A DNA stretch of 41,618 nucleotides from Coriobacteriia bacterium (GTDB lineage: Bacteria; Actinomycetota; Coriobacteriia; WRKU01; WQUG01). Of this stretch, positions 26,664 through 34,758 are shown piece by piece. Where the stretch lies: positions 1 to 41,618 of the forward strand of contig WQVN01000006.1 of NCBI GenBank assembly GCA_009785795.1. The letters run 5' to 3'. Position 1 is the stretch's first letter. Each line of letters opens with the position of its first letter. A program made the position numbers and the translations under genes. Under the pieces are notes generated by a model. The model had not been told where the DNA came from. It made no database searches and saw only the letters and a program-made list of their open reading frames with translations.

Positions 26664-26688
26664 CGGTGATTTCACCGTTATTTCACCG
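26664..26688 (+). promoter_or_regulatory. candidate operator upstream of OFA carrier promoter
   Basis: A palindrome CGGTGA-TT-TCACCG (26664-26677) is followed by a second ATTTCACCG. Direct copies of that 9-mer start at 26669 and 26680, 11 bp apart, one helical turn. They end about 9 bp before the -35 region of the plus-strand promoter, a position suited to an activator; they also lie upstream of the trpS promoter on the other strand. No regulator gene adjoins. Confidence 0.5.
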
Positions 26689-26696
26689 AATTGCTC

Positions 26697-26724
26697 CTGA
26701 CTTAAACAAAGTGACTGCTATAAT
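26697..26724 (+). promoter_or_regulatory. promoter of the OFA carrier
   Basis: A consensus TATAAT at 26719-26724 preceded by TGC (extended -10), and CTGACT at 26697-26702 as a weak -35 with 16-bp spacing. Transcription would begin near 26731, giving a leader of about 115 bases. Confidence 0.7.
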
Positions 26725-26745
26725 TGCTCGCTATTAATATGCTAT

Positions 26746-26842
26746 GGTGCAAGATAGTTTGAGGTCTGACTTTCGTCCCGTGCGTAGGATACGTGAAGGG
26801 GACGATTTTCATTTTTTGCACCCCGAACTGGCCATAAGGGGT
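26746..26842 (+). promoter_or_regulatory. structured leader, riboswitch-like candidate
   Basis: GGTGCAA (26746-26752) can pair perfectly with TTGCACC (26816-26822), closing a domain. Inside it TCGTCCC (26773-26779) pairs with GGGACGA (26799-26805), capped by CGTA-GGA-TACG (26783-26793). Alternatively ACCCC (26820-26824) can pair with GGGGT (26838-26842) and mask the AAGGGG ribosome-binding site. Bases 26820-26822 belong to both pairings, so closing the domain would free the ribosome-binding site. I could not match it to a riboswitch class I know. Confidence 0.5.
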
Positions 26843-26846
26843 AAAC

Positions 26847-28148
26847 ATGGTAGGGACAAAAAGTCAGGGAAGATCCGTTGTGATAGCGGCAAGCGCAATC
26901 CAGCTAATCGTTGGAATCGCTTATGTGTGGAGCATCTTTCAAACTGGTGTCGCAGACAGTCTGTTCGGTGGCGACAATGCAGCAGCAGGGCTGACCTTTT
27001 CAATCCTACTTGCAATTCTTAGCCTGGGCAGCATTGCAGGTGGCCGCCTTGCAACAGCCTATTCAACACGCCTGGTGGTCTTTATTGGCGGATTAATCCT
27101 TGCATCAGGATTCTTTCTTGCATCCTTTACCCAGCCTGAGTTTGCCTGGCTGTTGTGGGTGACCTACGGTGGCATGGGCGGCATTGGCATGGGCTTTTTG
27201 TATTCGACCACCATCGCTTGTGTCCAGCAGTGGTATCCAGAGAAAAAGGGATTGGTCACAGGCATCATTGTGGCAGCACTCGGCCTGGGCGGTGTTGTAT
27301 TTACGTACCCTATCGAAATGCTGATTGTTCATTTTGGCGGACAAGGTGTTGGTGAGCCCAATACCTTTATTGCTCTAAGCATCCTATTCCTGGTCGTTTG
27401 CACAATAGGCAGTCTGTTCATGCGTGATCCTATTCCTGCAGAAGAGGAAGTATCCACCGCTGAAAAAGCCGCATCAGTAGATGCTGACAGTACCAGCGAA
27501 GATGCTTCTGGTGCCGCCACACGTCCAAAACTGCGCCGCGACTATACTCCAGGTGAAATGCTTAAGACAGCACGCTTTTACCTGACTGTAACCATTATGA
27601 TGCTTGCCTGCATGGGCGGTCTGATGATGATTGCTTTTGCGCGACCAATTGCCTTTGCAAAAGGGCTTGAAGCAACCGCAACCTTTGGCATACTGGCAAT
27701 CGCCATATCAAATTCGTTAGGACGTTTATTCTGGGGCACAGTCTCTGACAGGCTGGGGCCATATCGCACCATCATCATCTTACTTGCTGGAAGTGGTGTG
27801 TTGTCGCTCTTTATGAATGCCGCACAGGGCATCTGGGTATTTGTCTTGATTGGTGCCATTGGTTTTCTGTATGGCGGCATTTTGGCAACTTTCCCATCCC
27901 TCGTCGCTGATCAATTTGGTCCCAAACACATGGCGACCAATTATGGTTTTGTATTGATGGGCTTTGGAGGTGGCGCAATTATCGCTGCACAAGTCGGCGG
28001 TCACTTTAAGAACATTGCTGCAAACGATATCAATCTAATGTTTCCTGCGTTTGTGATTGCGTCTGTGCTCGCATTCAGCGGAATGGGCATGATGTTTATA
28101 TTGCGCATGCTCAATCAGCGACTTACGGCAAAAACAACAGCTACATAA
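26847..28148 (+). CDS. MFS transporter, oxalate/formate antiporter (OFA)-like
   Basis: A 433-aa, 12-helix carrier. The N-terminus (IQLIVGIAYVWSIFQTGV) matches the OFA group signature of a helix 1 ending in Y-x-WS-x-F. Helix 4-5 has GGMGGIGMGFLYSTTIACVQ and WYPEKKGLVTGIIVAALGLG, the W-P-x-K(R)G motif of OFA carriers. The central loop is acidic and Ala/Ser-rich (residues about 195-235). The group exchanges organic acids such as oxalate, formate or other monocarboxylates; the real substrate is unknown. AAGGGG lies five bases before the ATG. It is a single-gene unit with its own promoter, structured leader and terminator. Confidence 0.88.
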   Translation: MVGTKSQGRSVVIAASAIQLIVGIAYVWSIFQTGVADSLFGGDNAAAGLTFSILLAILSLGSIAGGRLATAYSTRLVVFIGGLILASGFFLASFTQPEFAWLLWVTYGGMGGIGMGFLYSTTIACVQQWYPEKKGLVTGIIVAALGLGGVVFTYPIEMLIVHFGGQGVGEPNTFIALSILFLVVCTIGSLFMRDPIPAEEEVSTAEKAASVDADSTSEDASGAATRPKLRRDYTPGEMLKTARFYLTVTIMMLACMGGLMMIAFARPIAFAKGLEATATFGILAIAISNSLGRLFWGTVSDRLGPYRTIIILLAGSGVLSLFMNAAQGIWVFVLIGAIGFLYGGILATFPSLVADQFGPKHMATNYGFVLMGFGGGAIIAAQVGGHFKNIAANDINLMFPAFVIASVLAFSGMGMMFILRMLNQRLTAKTTAT

Positions 28149-28176
28149 ATTCAGGCTACAGAAATCCAATATTAGC

Positions 28177-28208
28177 AGAGGGTGCCCATGAATAGGCACC
28201 CTCTTTTT
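28177..28208 (+). terminator. intrinsic terminator of OFA carrier
   Basis: A perfect 10-bp stem AGAGGGTGCC/GGCACCCTCT (28177-28186 with 28195-28204), an eight-base loop and a TTTT run, 29 bp past the stop codon. Confidence 0.92.
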
Positions 28209-28238
28209 GGACATATTTTCTTACTATTCCCTTGTAGC

Positions 28239-29438
28239 TTATCTGGTTAAATCAACAATGAGAGTTTCGCCAAAGGTGGGTGAATATACAATCACATCAT
28301 TGTCGCCTTGCCATGACAGATAAATGTCCATCTCGGGACCAAAGGTTTGATTGTCCATATGCAGGGTAATGCGATACCACTCCGCATCAATGCGTTCTTC
28401 CACCATGTTCATGCTTAGCCTGTCAAATTCCCATATATCATCGACGGTAATCACTTCAGCACTAAAGTAGCCCTCAAGAAACACGCTGTTTGTTCGATGA
28501 CTCACATCAAGGTAGTGAGTGAATGTTCTGTTCGAATTGAAAACAAAGAACTCTCCATCCCCATTGAAATCGTGGCGAGAGAACGTACCATCAAATCCGG
28601 TGTACATCGCTATTGCTTCGTATTCGCCAACAATAGCTTCAAGTATTGCTGGATCGATTTCGCTGCTATCTGAAGGAATCCCCGGCGAATCTGAATCCTG
28701 CGCAACGTCAGGTGCTTGCTCTGTGAACCTCTCTTCTTCCAGTGTTGTCACATTAAAGTCTGCATTAAAGATCTCAAGGAAATCATTTCCGCACATAGCT
28801 ACTGGAGCCACGCAGCAAAGCAGTAAAAACGTAAGAACTCCCGCCACAATTGCCACAATTCCCCACGTAGGAATTTTCTTCTTTTTTGGCTGATGCGCAA
28901 GATCTGGAAAAAGACTGGGTGATGATGCAACCTGTGGAAATGCCCCTGATGTAGCTGGTACAGATGTAGTACCTTGCGAAAATACATTTGGCGCAGACGT
29001 CACATCTTGTTGGGGAGCGGCTGCTGTTGCAGGTATCGCTTGATGCGAAAAGTCTGCGGCTGTAGACGTACTTCCCACAGCACTCATATCTGTAGGTACA
29101 GCTTGAATCGAATCTGCAGGTACAGCCTGCACCGCATCCATCCCAGCATCTAAGGGAGCAGGCTGAACGGGCGTCTCTTGCAATGGCACAGGAACAGGTA
29201 TAGGCGCAGGCGCGCTTGTCTGATCAAGTGCTGCGAGCTTCGCGTTAACCCTGTCTTCGAGTGATTGTGGCTCTGCTGACGGTGCCTGTTCATTGCTGTT
29301 AATAGTTGTGGTAGCGCCTACATCAGGTGTGGACTGCTCTACAGTCAGTGCCTGTTCTGCACTTTCTACTGGCGCACCGCAGCTCGTACAAAACTTGCCG
29401 CCCGGCACAATATCACTTCTACATTGCGTACACTGCAT
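28239..29438 (-). CDS. zinc-ribbon membrane protein A
   Basis: A 399-aa protein of unknown function. Residues 1-22 form a zinc ribbon (CTQCRSDIVPGGKFCTSC). A long Pro/Ala/Thr/Gln-rich, probably disordered region (to about 190) leads to one membrane helix preceded by PKKKKIPTWGIVAIVAGVLT. About 180 residues that should lie outside the cell follow, with ILEAIVGEYEAIAMYTGF, FNGDGEFFVFNSNRTFTHY and a beta-rich end. The positive patch before the helix orients the ribbon inside. The ATG has AAGGAG seven bases upstream. It is a paralogue of the next gene upstream (same architecture and shared VGEYE domain). Confidence 0.8.
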   Translation of the reverse strand: MQCTQCRSDIVPGGKFCTSCGAPVESAEQALTVEQSTPDVGATTTINSNEQAPSAEPQSLEDRVNAKLAALDQTSAPAPIPVPVPLQETPVQPAPLDAGMDAVQAVPADSIQAVPTDMSAVGSTSTAADFSHQAIPATAAAPQQDVTSAPNVFSQGTTSVPATSGAFPQVASSPSLFPDLAHQPKKKKIPTWGIVAIVAGVLTFLLLCCVAPVAMCGNDFLEIFNADFNVTTLEEERFTEQAPDVAQDSDSPGIPSDSSEIDPAILEAIVGEYEAIAMYTGFDGTFSRHDFNGDGEFFVFNSNRTFTHYLDVSHRTNSVFLEGYFSAEVITVDDIWEFDRLSMNMVEERIDAEWYRITLHMDNQTFGPEMDIYLSWQGDNDVIVYSPTFGETLIVDLTR

Positions 29439-29547
29439 TATGTCTCCTTAAGGATGTAAAGCCTATCATCAAGCAAAGGCAATTCTACACTAAGCAGGCA
29501 GGTAAAATGCCTATTCTATAACTGCTGCAATAACACTATGCTAAATG

Positions 29548-29578
29548 CAGAGAGCGCTCAAAAAATGAACGCTCTCTG
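29548..29578 (-). terminator. hairpin terminator between the two zinc-ribbon genes
   Basis: CAGAGAGCG (29548-29556) pairs with CGCTCTCTG (29570-29578), 22 bp past the upstream zinc-ribbon gene's stop on the minus strand. The T-run after it is short. It suggests the two paralogues can be transcribed separately. Confidence 0.6.
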
Positions 29579-29600
29579 TCAATTTATTCTGCAAGTATCC

Positions 29601-30641
29601 CTACGGAGTAGTGCGCTCAACAACAGAAGTCTGTCCGAAGGTCGTTTGATAAATGATTATGTCATCAGGATCTGCAATCGACATAATCAGATTATTCTCA
29701 TAAAGAACTTCAGAATCCCAGACGTGAAACAAGGTCAAATGGTACCAGTCAGACGTAGCTCGATCGTCAACAAAAAGCATGAAGGATCGATCAAAAGAAT
29801 TGACATAGTTACTCAGATTGTCAAAGTCTATCTGAGTAACAGAAAATACGCCTTCATCCCAAGGATGATCTCTGCGGTCAGCCTCGGCAATTGTGAAAGT
29901 TAAATCTGCATTAAACGTATAGTATTCGCCACGACCATTATGCTCTGTGCGACGGGCAGTATCAGCATTATCGCCTTCATAGCTCACGATCTCTTCATAT
30001 TCGCCAACAATAACTTCAAGTACTGCAGGGTCAATATCAACATCTGCAAGAATATCTTCTACGTCAATTTCCTGAAGGCTTGATCCGCCCAGTATTCCTG
30101 GATCGCCAAATGTTGACTGGCCCTGAAGATCTTGTTCCAATTCTTGAAAGACCAAAACTGCTGGAACGATACAGCACGCAGCAATCAAAAGCAGAACGCC
30201 CACAACAATTGCTACAATCCCCCACGTAGGAAGTCCTTTCTTTTTTGGCTGATGTACAGGGCTCTGAAAAGGGCTGGCTGATGATGCAGATTGCGGAAAT
30301 GCTCCCAATGGAGATGTTCCACTTTGCTGAAAGCTTCCAGCAGTAGGTGCACCCTGTGATGATTCGATAACGGGGGGCAAGCCCTGCACAGAACCTATGT
30401 TGTCTGGAACATTACGTGCAGTCCCAGGCATTGATGCAGATGTCTGTTCAAGTGCCGCAAGTTTTGCATTGACCTTCTCTTCAAGTGATTGTGGTTCTGA
30501 TGATAAGGTCTGTCCGTCATTTGTTGCAGCACCTACATCTACGTTGACCAGAGGCTGTCCTGCATCCTGCACTGCTGTGCCACAAGCAGTGCAAAAATTG
30601 TTGTCTGGTGCAATATTTTTTCTACATTGTATACACTGCAT
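29601..30641 (-). CDS. zinc-ribbon membrane protein B, paralogue of A
   Basis: A 346-aa protein of the same plan as its neighbour. It has a zinc ribbon at the N-terminus (CIQCRKNIAPDNNFCTAC), a Gln/Ser/Pro-rich linker, and a basic patch and membrane helix (PKKKGLPTWGIVAIVVGVLL). An extracellular domain follows, with AVLEVIVGEYEEIVSYEGD and HNGRGEYYTFNADLTFTI. The outer domains share VGEYE, a GxGE(F/Y) turn and a C-terminal TFGQT/TFGET strand, perhaps a lipocalin-like beta fold (guess). The start has AAAGGAGACACA upstream, almost the same ribosome-binding site as gene A. The function is unknown. Confidence 0.8.
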   Translation of the reverse strand: MQCIQCRKNIAPDNNFCTACGTAVQDAGQPLVNVDVGAATNDGQTLSSEPQSLEEKVNAKLAALEQTSASMPGTARNVPDNIGSVQGLPPVIESSQGAPTAGSFQQSGTSPLGAFPQSASSASPFQSPVHQPKKKGLPTWGIVAIVVGVLLLIAACCIVPAVLVFQELEQDLQGQSTFGDPGILGGSSLQEIDVEDILADVDIDPAVLEVIVGEYEEIVSYEGDNADTARRTEHNGRGEYYTFNADLTFTIAEADRRDHPWDEGVFSVTQIDFDNLSNYVNSFDRSFMLFVDDRATSDWYHLTLFHVWDSEVLYENNLIMSIADPDDIIIYQTTFGQTSVVERTTP

Positions 30642-30731
30642 TGTGTCTCCTTTAGAACCATGGATTGAAATTGTTGCTCATTGTGGGTAATTTTACACCA
30701 GGCAACAAGCAGTGTGCGCTAATTTTACAAC

Positions 30732-30740
30732 TGCTACAAT
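30732..30740 (+). promoter_or_regulatory. extended -10 promoter of the DUF2007 operon
   Basis: TGC followed by TACAAT, 36 bp before the start codon. No good -35 is seen, which fits extended -10 promoters. Confidence 0.55.
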
Positions 30741-30776
30741 GGCACTAGAGTGTTAGTAGGCCGACAGGAGGGTCAG

Positions 30777-31001
30777 ATGCAGCTCGTCGATGTTCTTGAT
30801 ACTACGAGCCAGGGCGATATTGCCATTGCAAAATCGATGCTAATTGGGGCTGGCATTGAATTTTCTGTCAGTGGTGACACTACAACAGGATATGGAGCCT
30901 TGCTTGCAGGAGACGCTGCTCTCGGCGGTATGCAGGTTCTAGTTCGTGAAGACGATGCAGATGATGCTCGCGAGATTCTGAAAACACTCGCTGCAGATTA
31001 A
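30777..31001 (+). CDS. DUF2007 family small protein
   Basis: A 74-aa cytoplasmic protein. The pattern VDVLDTTSQGDIAIAKSMLI, then GIEFSVSGD, a Gly-rich loop and MQVLVREDDADDAREILKTL is that of DUF2007, small ferredoxin-fold-like proteins sometimes called putative signal-transducing proteins. The ATG at 30777 follows a strong AGGAGGG; an upstream in-frame start at 30750 lacks one. First of three closely spaced plus-strand genes, with 25 bp to the rhodanese gene. Confidence 0.85.
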   Translation: MQLVDVLDTTSQGDIAIAKSMLIGAGIEFSVSGDTTTGYGALLAGDAALGGMQVLVREDDADDAREILKTLAAD

Positions 31002-31026
31002 ACTCAGATTGGGATGTGAGGCTACT

Positions 31027-31473
31027 ATGAGGCTAGCACGTATGGCTGCTATAACGGTTATGATTGCGATGATGGGCATGCTACTTACTGCCTGCACGGA
31101 CAACAGCAACGACAACGCAGCAGGTGAAGAAACTGCCATGACCTATCAAGCTGCCACATACCAACTATTGTCTGCAAGCAAAGCAAGGGACGCAATGAAT
31201 TCTGGTGAGCCCTATACCCTAGTTGATGTGAGAACACCAGAGGAGTTTGCCCAAGAACACATTGCTGACGCATTACTACTGCCCTATGATCAGATTGGCA
31301 GTCAGGCCGCAAGCGAGCTGCCAGACAAGAACGCACTCATCCTAATTTATTGTCGTAGCGGACGCAGAAGTGAAGTAGCCGCACGCGAACTATTAAGCAT
31401 GGGCTACACTAGTGTCTATGATTTTGGCGGAATTACTGACTGGCCTTATGATACCGTTAGCGAATCTAATTAG
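31027..31473 (+). CDS. rhodanese-domain lipoprotein
   Basis: A 148-aa lipoprotein. The signal peptide ends in the lipobox MLLTAC, so Cys23 should be lipidated and the protein anchored outside. Residues about 50-148 are a single rhodanese domain: YTLVDVRTPEEFAQEHIADA, and the active-site Cys in LIYCRSGRRSEVAARELLSM. It would move sulfane sulfur or act on thiols at the cell surface; the acceptor is unknown. The ATG at 31027 (GAGG upstream) is preferred to a TTG six codons earlier because it gives a standard signal peptide. Confidence 0.9.
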   Translation: MRLARMAAITVMIAMMGMLLTACTDNSNDNAAGEETAMTYQAATYQLLSASKARDAMNSGEPYTLVDVRTPEEFAQEHIADALLLPYDQIGSQAASELPDKNALILIYCRSGRRSEVAARELLSMGYTSVYDFGGITDWPYDTVSESN

Positions 31474-31487
31474 TTGACAGGAGATAT

Positions 31488-31748
31488 ATGCGTTGCTCTG
31501 ACTGCGGAAATGAGATCGTACAGATTAGCAGGTTTTGTCCTGACTGTGGAGTTACACTTGACGCCTCTGATGCTTCAGACAGTCAAGATCCACCAGCTGC
31601 GAGTGAGAAAGTGTCCACAAAAAGCATACTGCTGCGAATAGGATTTGCTGTTGCGACACTCGCGGGCGTTGTCTTGGTCACATTCACATTTCTCGCCATT
31701 TTAAGTATGCTTATCTTTGGGACTCCTGACTTTGGAGGTTCTCCTTAG
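31488..31748 (+). CDS. mini zinc-ribbon membrane protein
   Basis: An 86-aa protein with a zinc ribbon (CSDCGNEIVQISRFCPDC), a Ser/Asp-rich spacer and one membrane helix (GFAVATLAGVVLVTFTFLAI). It resembles the front half of the two large zinc-ribbon proteins at 28239-30641 without an outer domain. AGGAG lies seven bases before the ATG and 14 bp separate it from the rhodanese gene. Its last 38 bp overlap the converging gene on the other strand. The function is unknown. Confidence 0.75.
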   Translation: MRCSDCGNEIVQISRFCPDCGVTLDASDASDSQDPPAASEKVSTKSILLRIGFAVATLAGVVLVTFTFLAILSMLIFGTPDFGGSP

Positions 31749-31974
31749 AATCTGCAGAATCACCCTTGCCAGTAAGAGAGCGAAAACTTCTCATCAGTAG
31801 CGACAGCATCAGTATCCCAAAAAATGAAAACAGTACGCCAAAAACTCCTGTCGGATCAGATGTTATGACGGCGTTAATCAGATAGACCACGCCAAAAACT
31901 ATCAGTGTCAGAGACACAAGTATTGTGGCAACTACAAAAGTCCATTTTGATATATGAAGTAAGCGTTTTTGCAT
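31711..31974 (-). CDS. small two-helix membrane protein, unknown
   Basis: An 87-aa protein with two clear hydrophobic helices (FVVATILVSLTLIVFGVVYL and GVFGVLFSFFGILMLSLLM) and a polar Ser/Glu/Gln tail. The ATG follows GGGAGG at a slightly long distance. It runs toward and overlaps the mini zinc-ribbon gene. I do not recognise a family. Confidence 0.55.
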   Translation of the reverse strand: MQKRLLHISKWTFVVATILVSLTLIVFGVVYLINAVITSDPTGVFGVLFSFFGILMLSLLMRSFRSLTGKGDSADSKENLQSQESQR

Positions 31975-32128
31975 GTTTGGACATCCTCCCTTTCTCTATT
32001 GTAACGGTACGAGTCTGTTTTTCCAAAATCATCTATTGCCTATGATAGGCTGTGACGTGGGAGAAGAAGGGATTAGTACTGTGTTTCTTGTATCAGCTGG
32101 AGTCTTGGTTCTAGCACGAAGGAGAATA

Positions 32129-32386
32129 ATGGTGAACTTCATTCAGGATAGAATTTATGATTTTGTCATGGACAACGTCAGCGGGGATAACCGCAAGCAG
32201 GCAACGCAAATACTGAATACTGCCCTTGATAAATTCGAAGATGGCGAATTGAGTCTTGACGAACTATGGAGAGATATCGACAAATTGCTAGACTTGGCAG
32301 ACCCAGAAAAACGTCCACAGTTGGAACAACAACTCACACAAAACCGCGGCATCATTGAACGCTATTTCAAGCAAATGTCAAAATAG
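32129..32386 (+). CDS. 85-aa hypothetical protein
   Basis: A small, charged, probably all-helical protein (VNFIQDRIYDFVMDN, SLDELWRDIDKLLDLADPEK, IIERYFKQMSK). The ATG at 32129 has AAGGAG five bases upstream. A longer frame from 31973 would add an unlikely N-terminus with no ribosome-binding site. No family recognised. It stands alone; 229 bp separate it from the two-component genes. Confidence 0.7.
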   Translation: MVNFIQDRIYDFVMDNVSGDNRKQATQILNTALDKFEDGELSLDELWRDIDKLLDLADPEKRPQLEQQLTQNRGIIERYFKQMSK

Positions 32387-32502
32387 GCATCTCTGCTGAA
32401 AGCACCACAAGGGGCACATCACATAGCATATTTGTCTTGAAGTAATCTTTGCTTCTCTTAATAATGTTGTAACTTTTTCGCAATCTCAGCTTTGCATTTA
32501 TC

Positions 32503-32515
32503 CACTAGCCTAGTG
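32503..32515. promoter_or_regulatory. 13-bp palindrome upstream of the two-component genes
   Basis: CACTAG-C-CTAGTG is a perfect inverted repeat 100 bp before the response regulator start. It may be a regulator site; nothing else in 32387-32615 stands out. Confidence 0.3.
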
Positions 32516-32615
32516 AATGACAAAAGGACGAATAGCACTATTTATGCCTACTGCATAAAGAACGTACGCTATTACCCTTACTGCGGTTCACAACCAGATA
32601 GACAGGATGCTGAAA

Positions 32616-33395
32616 ATGGTGCCACCAGATAAATCAAATTACACAGTCCTTATAGTTGATGATGACGTAGATATCCGCAATGCACTCGATATCTATCTTG
32701 CGCAAGAAGGCTACGATGTACTGCAGGCAAGCAATGGACTTGAGGCAATTAATGCCATGAATAGTCACGATATTCACCTGATTTTGCTCGATATTATGAT
32801 GCCGCAAATGGATGGCATTCAGGCAGCAGTGCACTTGAGAGAGAAAAGTAACGTTCCCATAATATTTCTCTCTGCAAAAGCAGAAGACACTGATCGCATC
32901 CTTGGCTTAAACATGGGTGCTGATGACTACGTAACAAAACCCTTCAATCCCGTTGAACTAATGGCGCGCGTACGCGCAGCCCTGCGCCGATATGCACGAC
33001 TAGGTGGAATACGCGAAGCGGACAGTACAGGTGCCGCAAACAATACCACAAAAGAAACAAGGTCTGATCAAGCAACTGAAGCAACACAAGATATTTATCA
33101 AACGGGTGATTTGATGCTAGACGACAGACAAAAGCTAGTGACTCTTGCCGAAGAAGAGGTGCAGCTCACCGCACTTGAGTACAACATCTTGAAGTTGCTT
33201 ATATCGCATTTGGGACAAGTGTTTAGCGCAACGCAAATATATGAATCAGTGTGGAATGAGCCAGCTTTTGAAGTGTCAAAAACAGTATCGGTTCATGTTA
33301 GGCGCATTAGAGAAAAAATTGAGGTTAATCCTAAAGAGCCTCAATACCTGAAAATGATGTATGGTCTGGGATATAAGGTGGTGCGCAAACAATGA
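32616..33395 (+). CDS. OmpR/PhoB-family response regulator
   Basis: A 259-aa DNA-binding regulator. The receiver domain (residues about 9-125) has the acidic pocket VDDDVD, phospho-acceptor Asp59 in LLDIMMPQMDG, and the conserved Lys in DDYVTKPFNP. A polar 40-residue linker (TGAANNTTKETRSDQATEAT) is longer than usual. A winged-helix output domain follows, with LTALEYNILKLLISHLGQVF and VSVHVRRIREKIE, ending GLGYKVVRKQ. The ATG at 32616 has AGGA nine bases before it; the ATG at 32607 is three codons upstream with a poorer site. The stop overlaps the kinase start (ATGA), so the pair is coupled. Confidence 0.95.
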   Translation: MVPPDKSNYTVLIVDDDVDIRNALDIYLAQEGYDVLQASNGLEAINAMNSHDIHLILLDIMMPQMDGIQAAVHLREKSNVPIIFLSAKAEDTDRILGLNMGADDYVTKPFNPVELMARVRAALRRYARLGGIREADSTGAANNTTKETRSDQATEATQDIYQTGDLMLDDRQKLVTLAEEEVQLTALEYNILKLLISHLGQVFSATQIYESVWNEPAFEVSKTVSVHVRRIREKIEVNPKEPQYLKMMYGLGYKVVRKQ

Positions 33396-34642
33396 CAGAT
33401 TCAACAACAAATACAGCTAGCACAGACGAAGCTTTAGTAAAAATTGTAGTGGGTGATAGACAGGTTACTCCTGCAGGAGTGACGGCAGAAATAATGGACA
33501 AGCTCTCAAACATGCTCAAGGTTGACAATAATGTAATAAAGGTCATCTTGCTGCTAGGTGCCTACATCTTTGCACTTATGATGATAAGTTCTGGCGGACA
33601 CATCTTTTTTCGCAGCATCTTTTCGTGGGACAGCGCACTTGTTCTCTTTGCAATGTTTTCAATGCCCACACTTTACTTCCTGCTAAAGTGGTCAAGAATA
33701 ATCCATTTTATTCGCAAGCCCTTAAATGGAATAATAAGTGCTTTTACGACTTTAGCTTTTGCAGTCGGAATTGTTTTCTTCTGGGTAATTACACAGCAAG
33801 TTTTTTGGGGAGAATTCAATTTTATCCTCATTGCAATATCAGCACTTATCATTTTTGCAGTAGCCTACCTTAACAGCTTTCTGTTTTCACTAAATGCAAT
33901 TTACGAGCAAAAATATGAAGAGGCCCATCAGGATAAGATCCGAGCAGAGCGCCTTAAGTCTGAGCTTATCACCAATGTATCTCACGACATTCAAACACCG
34001 CTTACTTCAATCATTAACTACTCTGGACTGCTGCAAAATCTGTCGCGCGATGATGAAGAATTCGATAAGAAATTCAATGACTATGTAGAAGTGTTGGACA
34101 GAAAATCGATACGTCTAAAAGTTCTGACGAGTGATCTTATCGAAGCTTCAAAAGCAGCTACAGGAAACATATCTATTGATGTCCAACCTGTAAACCTAAC
34201 AGAACTTGTCTGGCAAGTTGCAGGAGAATTCGATGGCCAATTTACTCGTCGGAACTTAAGCTTTGTACTTATCCCAACAGATACGCAATTCACAGCAAGC
34301 GCTGATCCTCGTCACCTATGGCGAATCTTAGAAAATCTTTTTAGCAACATGGCAAAATACTCCTTAGAGGGCACACGCACTTTCGCGCAATTTGAAAATG
34401 TTCAACAAAGCGGTCATACAGGCATGGTCAAGCTCATTCTGAAAAATACTTCATCTGAACCCCTTGATCAAACAGGCGATGAGCTAACAGAGCAATTCAT
34501 GCGTGGCGATAAGTCACGCCATACTGAAGGCAGCGGCCTTGGTCTCTACATTGCAAAAAGTCTCGCAGAGCTTATGGGCGGAAGATTAGCAGTTCAAGTC
34601 AGTGGTGACCAATTTGAAGTGAATCTTTGGCTCAAAACTTGA
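33392..34642 (+). CDS. membrane sensor histidine kinase
   Basis: A 416-aa partner of the preceding regulator. The N-terminal 45 residues are cytoplasmic. Four helices follow between about 48 and 170, with only short loops, so the signal is probably sensed in or at the membrane. His198 sits in NVSHDIQTPLTSI (HisKA). The ATP-binding domain has an N-box (LWRILENLFSNMAKYS, with Asn but Met-Ala instead of the usual Ala-x-KY spacing) and G-box GSGLGLYIAKSLAELMGG. The stimulus is unknown; the VanZ-like gene downstream hints at envelope or glycopeptide stress (inference). Confidence 0.94.
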   Translation: MTDSTTNTASTDEALVKIVVGDRQVTPAGVTAEIMDKLSNMLKVDNNVIKVILLLGAYIFALMMISSGGHIFFRSIFSWDSALVLFAMFSMPTLYFLLKWSRIIHFIRKPLNGIISAFTTLAFAVGIVFFWVITQQVFWGEFNFILIAISALIIFAVAYLNSFLFSLNAIYEQKYEEAHQDKIRAERLKSELITNVSHDIQTPLTSIINYSGLLQNLSRDDEEFDKKFNDYVEVLDRKSIRLKVLTSDLIEASKAATGNISIDVQPVNLTELVWQVAGEFDGQFTRRNLSFVLIPTDTQFTASADPRHLWRILENLFSNMAKYSLEGTRTFAQFENVQQSGHTGMVKLILKNTSSEPLDQTGDELTEQFMRGDKSRHTEGSGLGLYIAKSLAELMGGRLAVQVSGDQFEVNLWLKT

Positions 34643-34758
34643 GCATTCACACACATCAGCTGTCAGTCTTTGGATAATCTAAGGGCTGACGAGCTGGCCA
34701 TTTTGCCAGTATTGTCTATTTGTGCGATTGCTGCTTAAAGCAGGAAAAGAGATTTTAC

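Noticed and set aside
32038-32050. GCCTAT-G-ATAGGC palindrome
   Set aside because: Short, no T-run and no clear relation to a promoter; expected by chance at this window size.
31973-32128. Longer start for the 85-aa protein at 32129
   Set aside because: The added part has no ribosome-binding site, while AAGGAG precedes the internal ATG at 32129.
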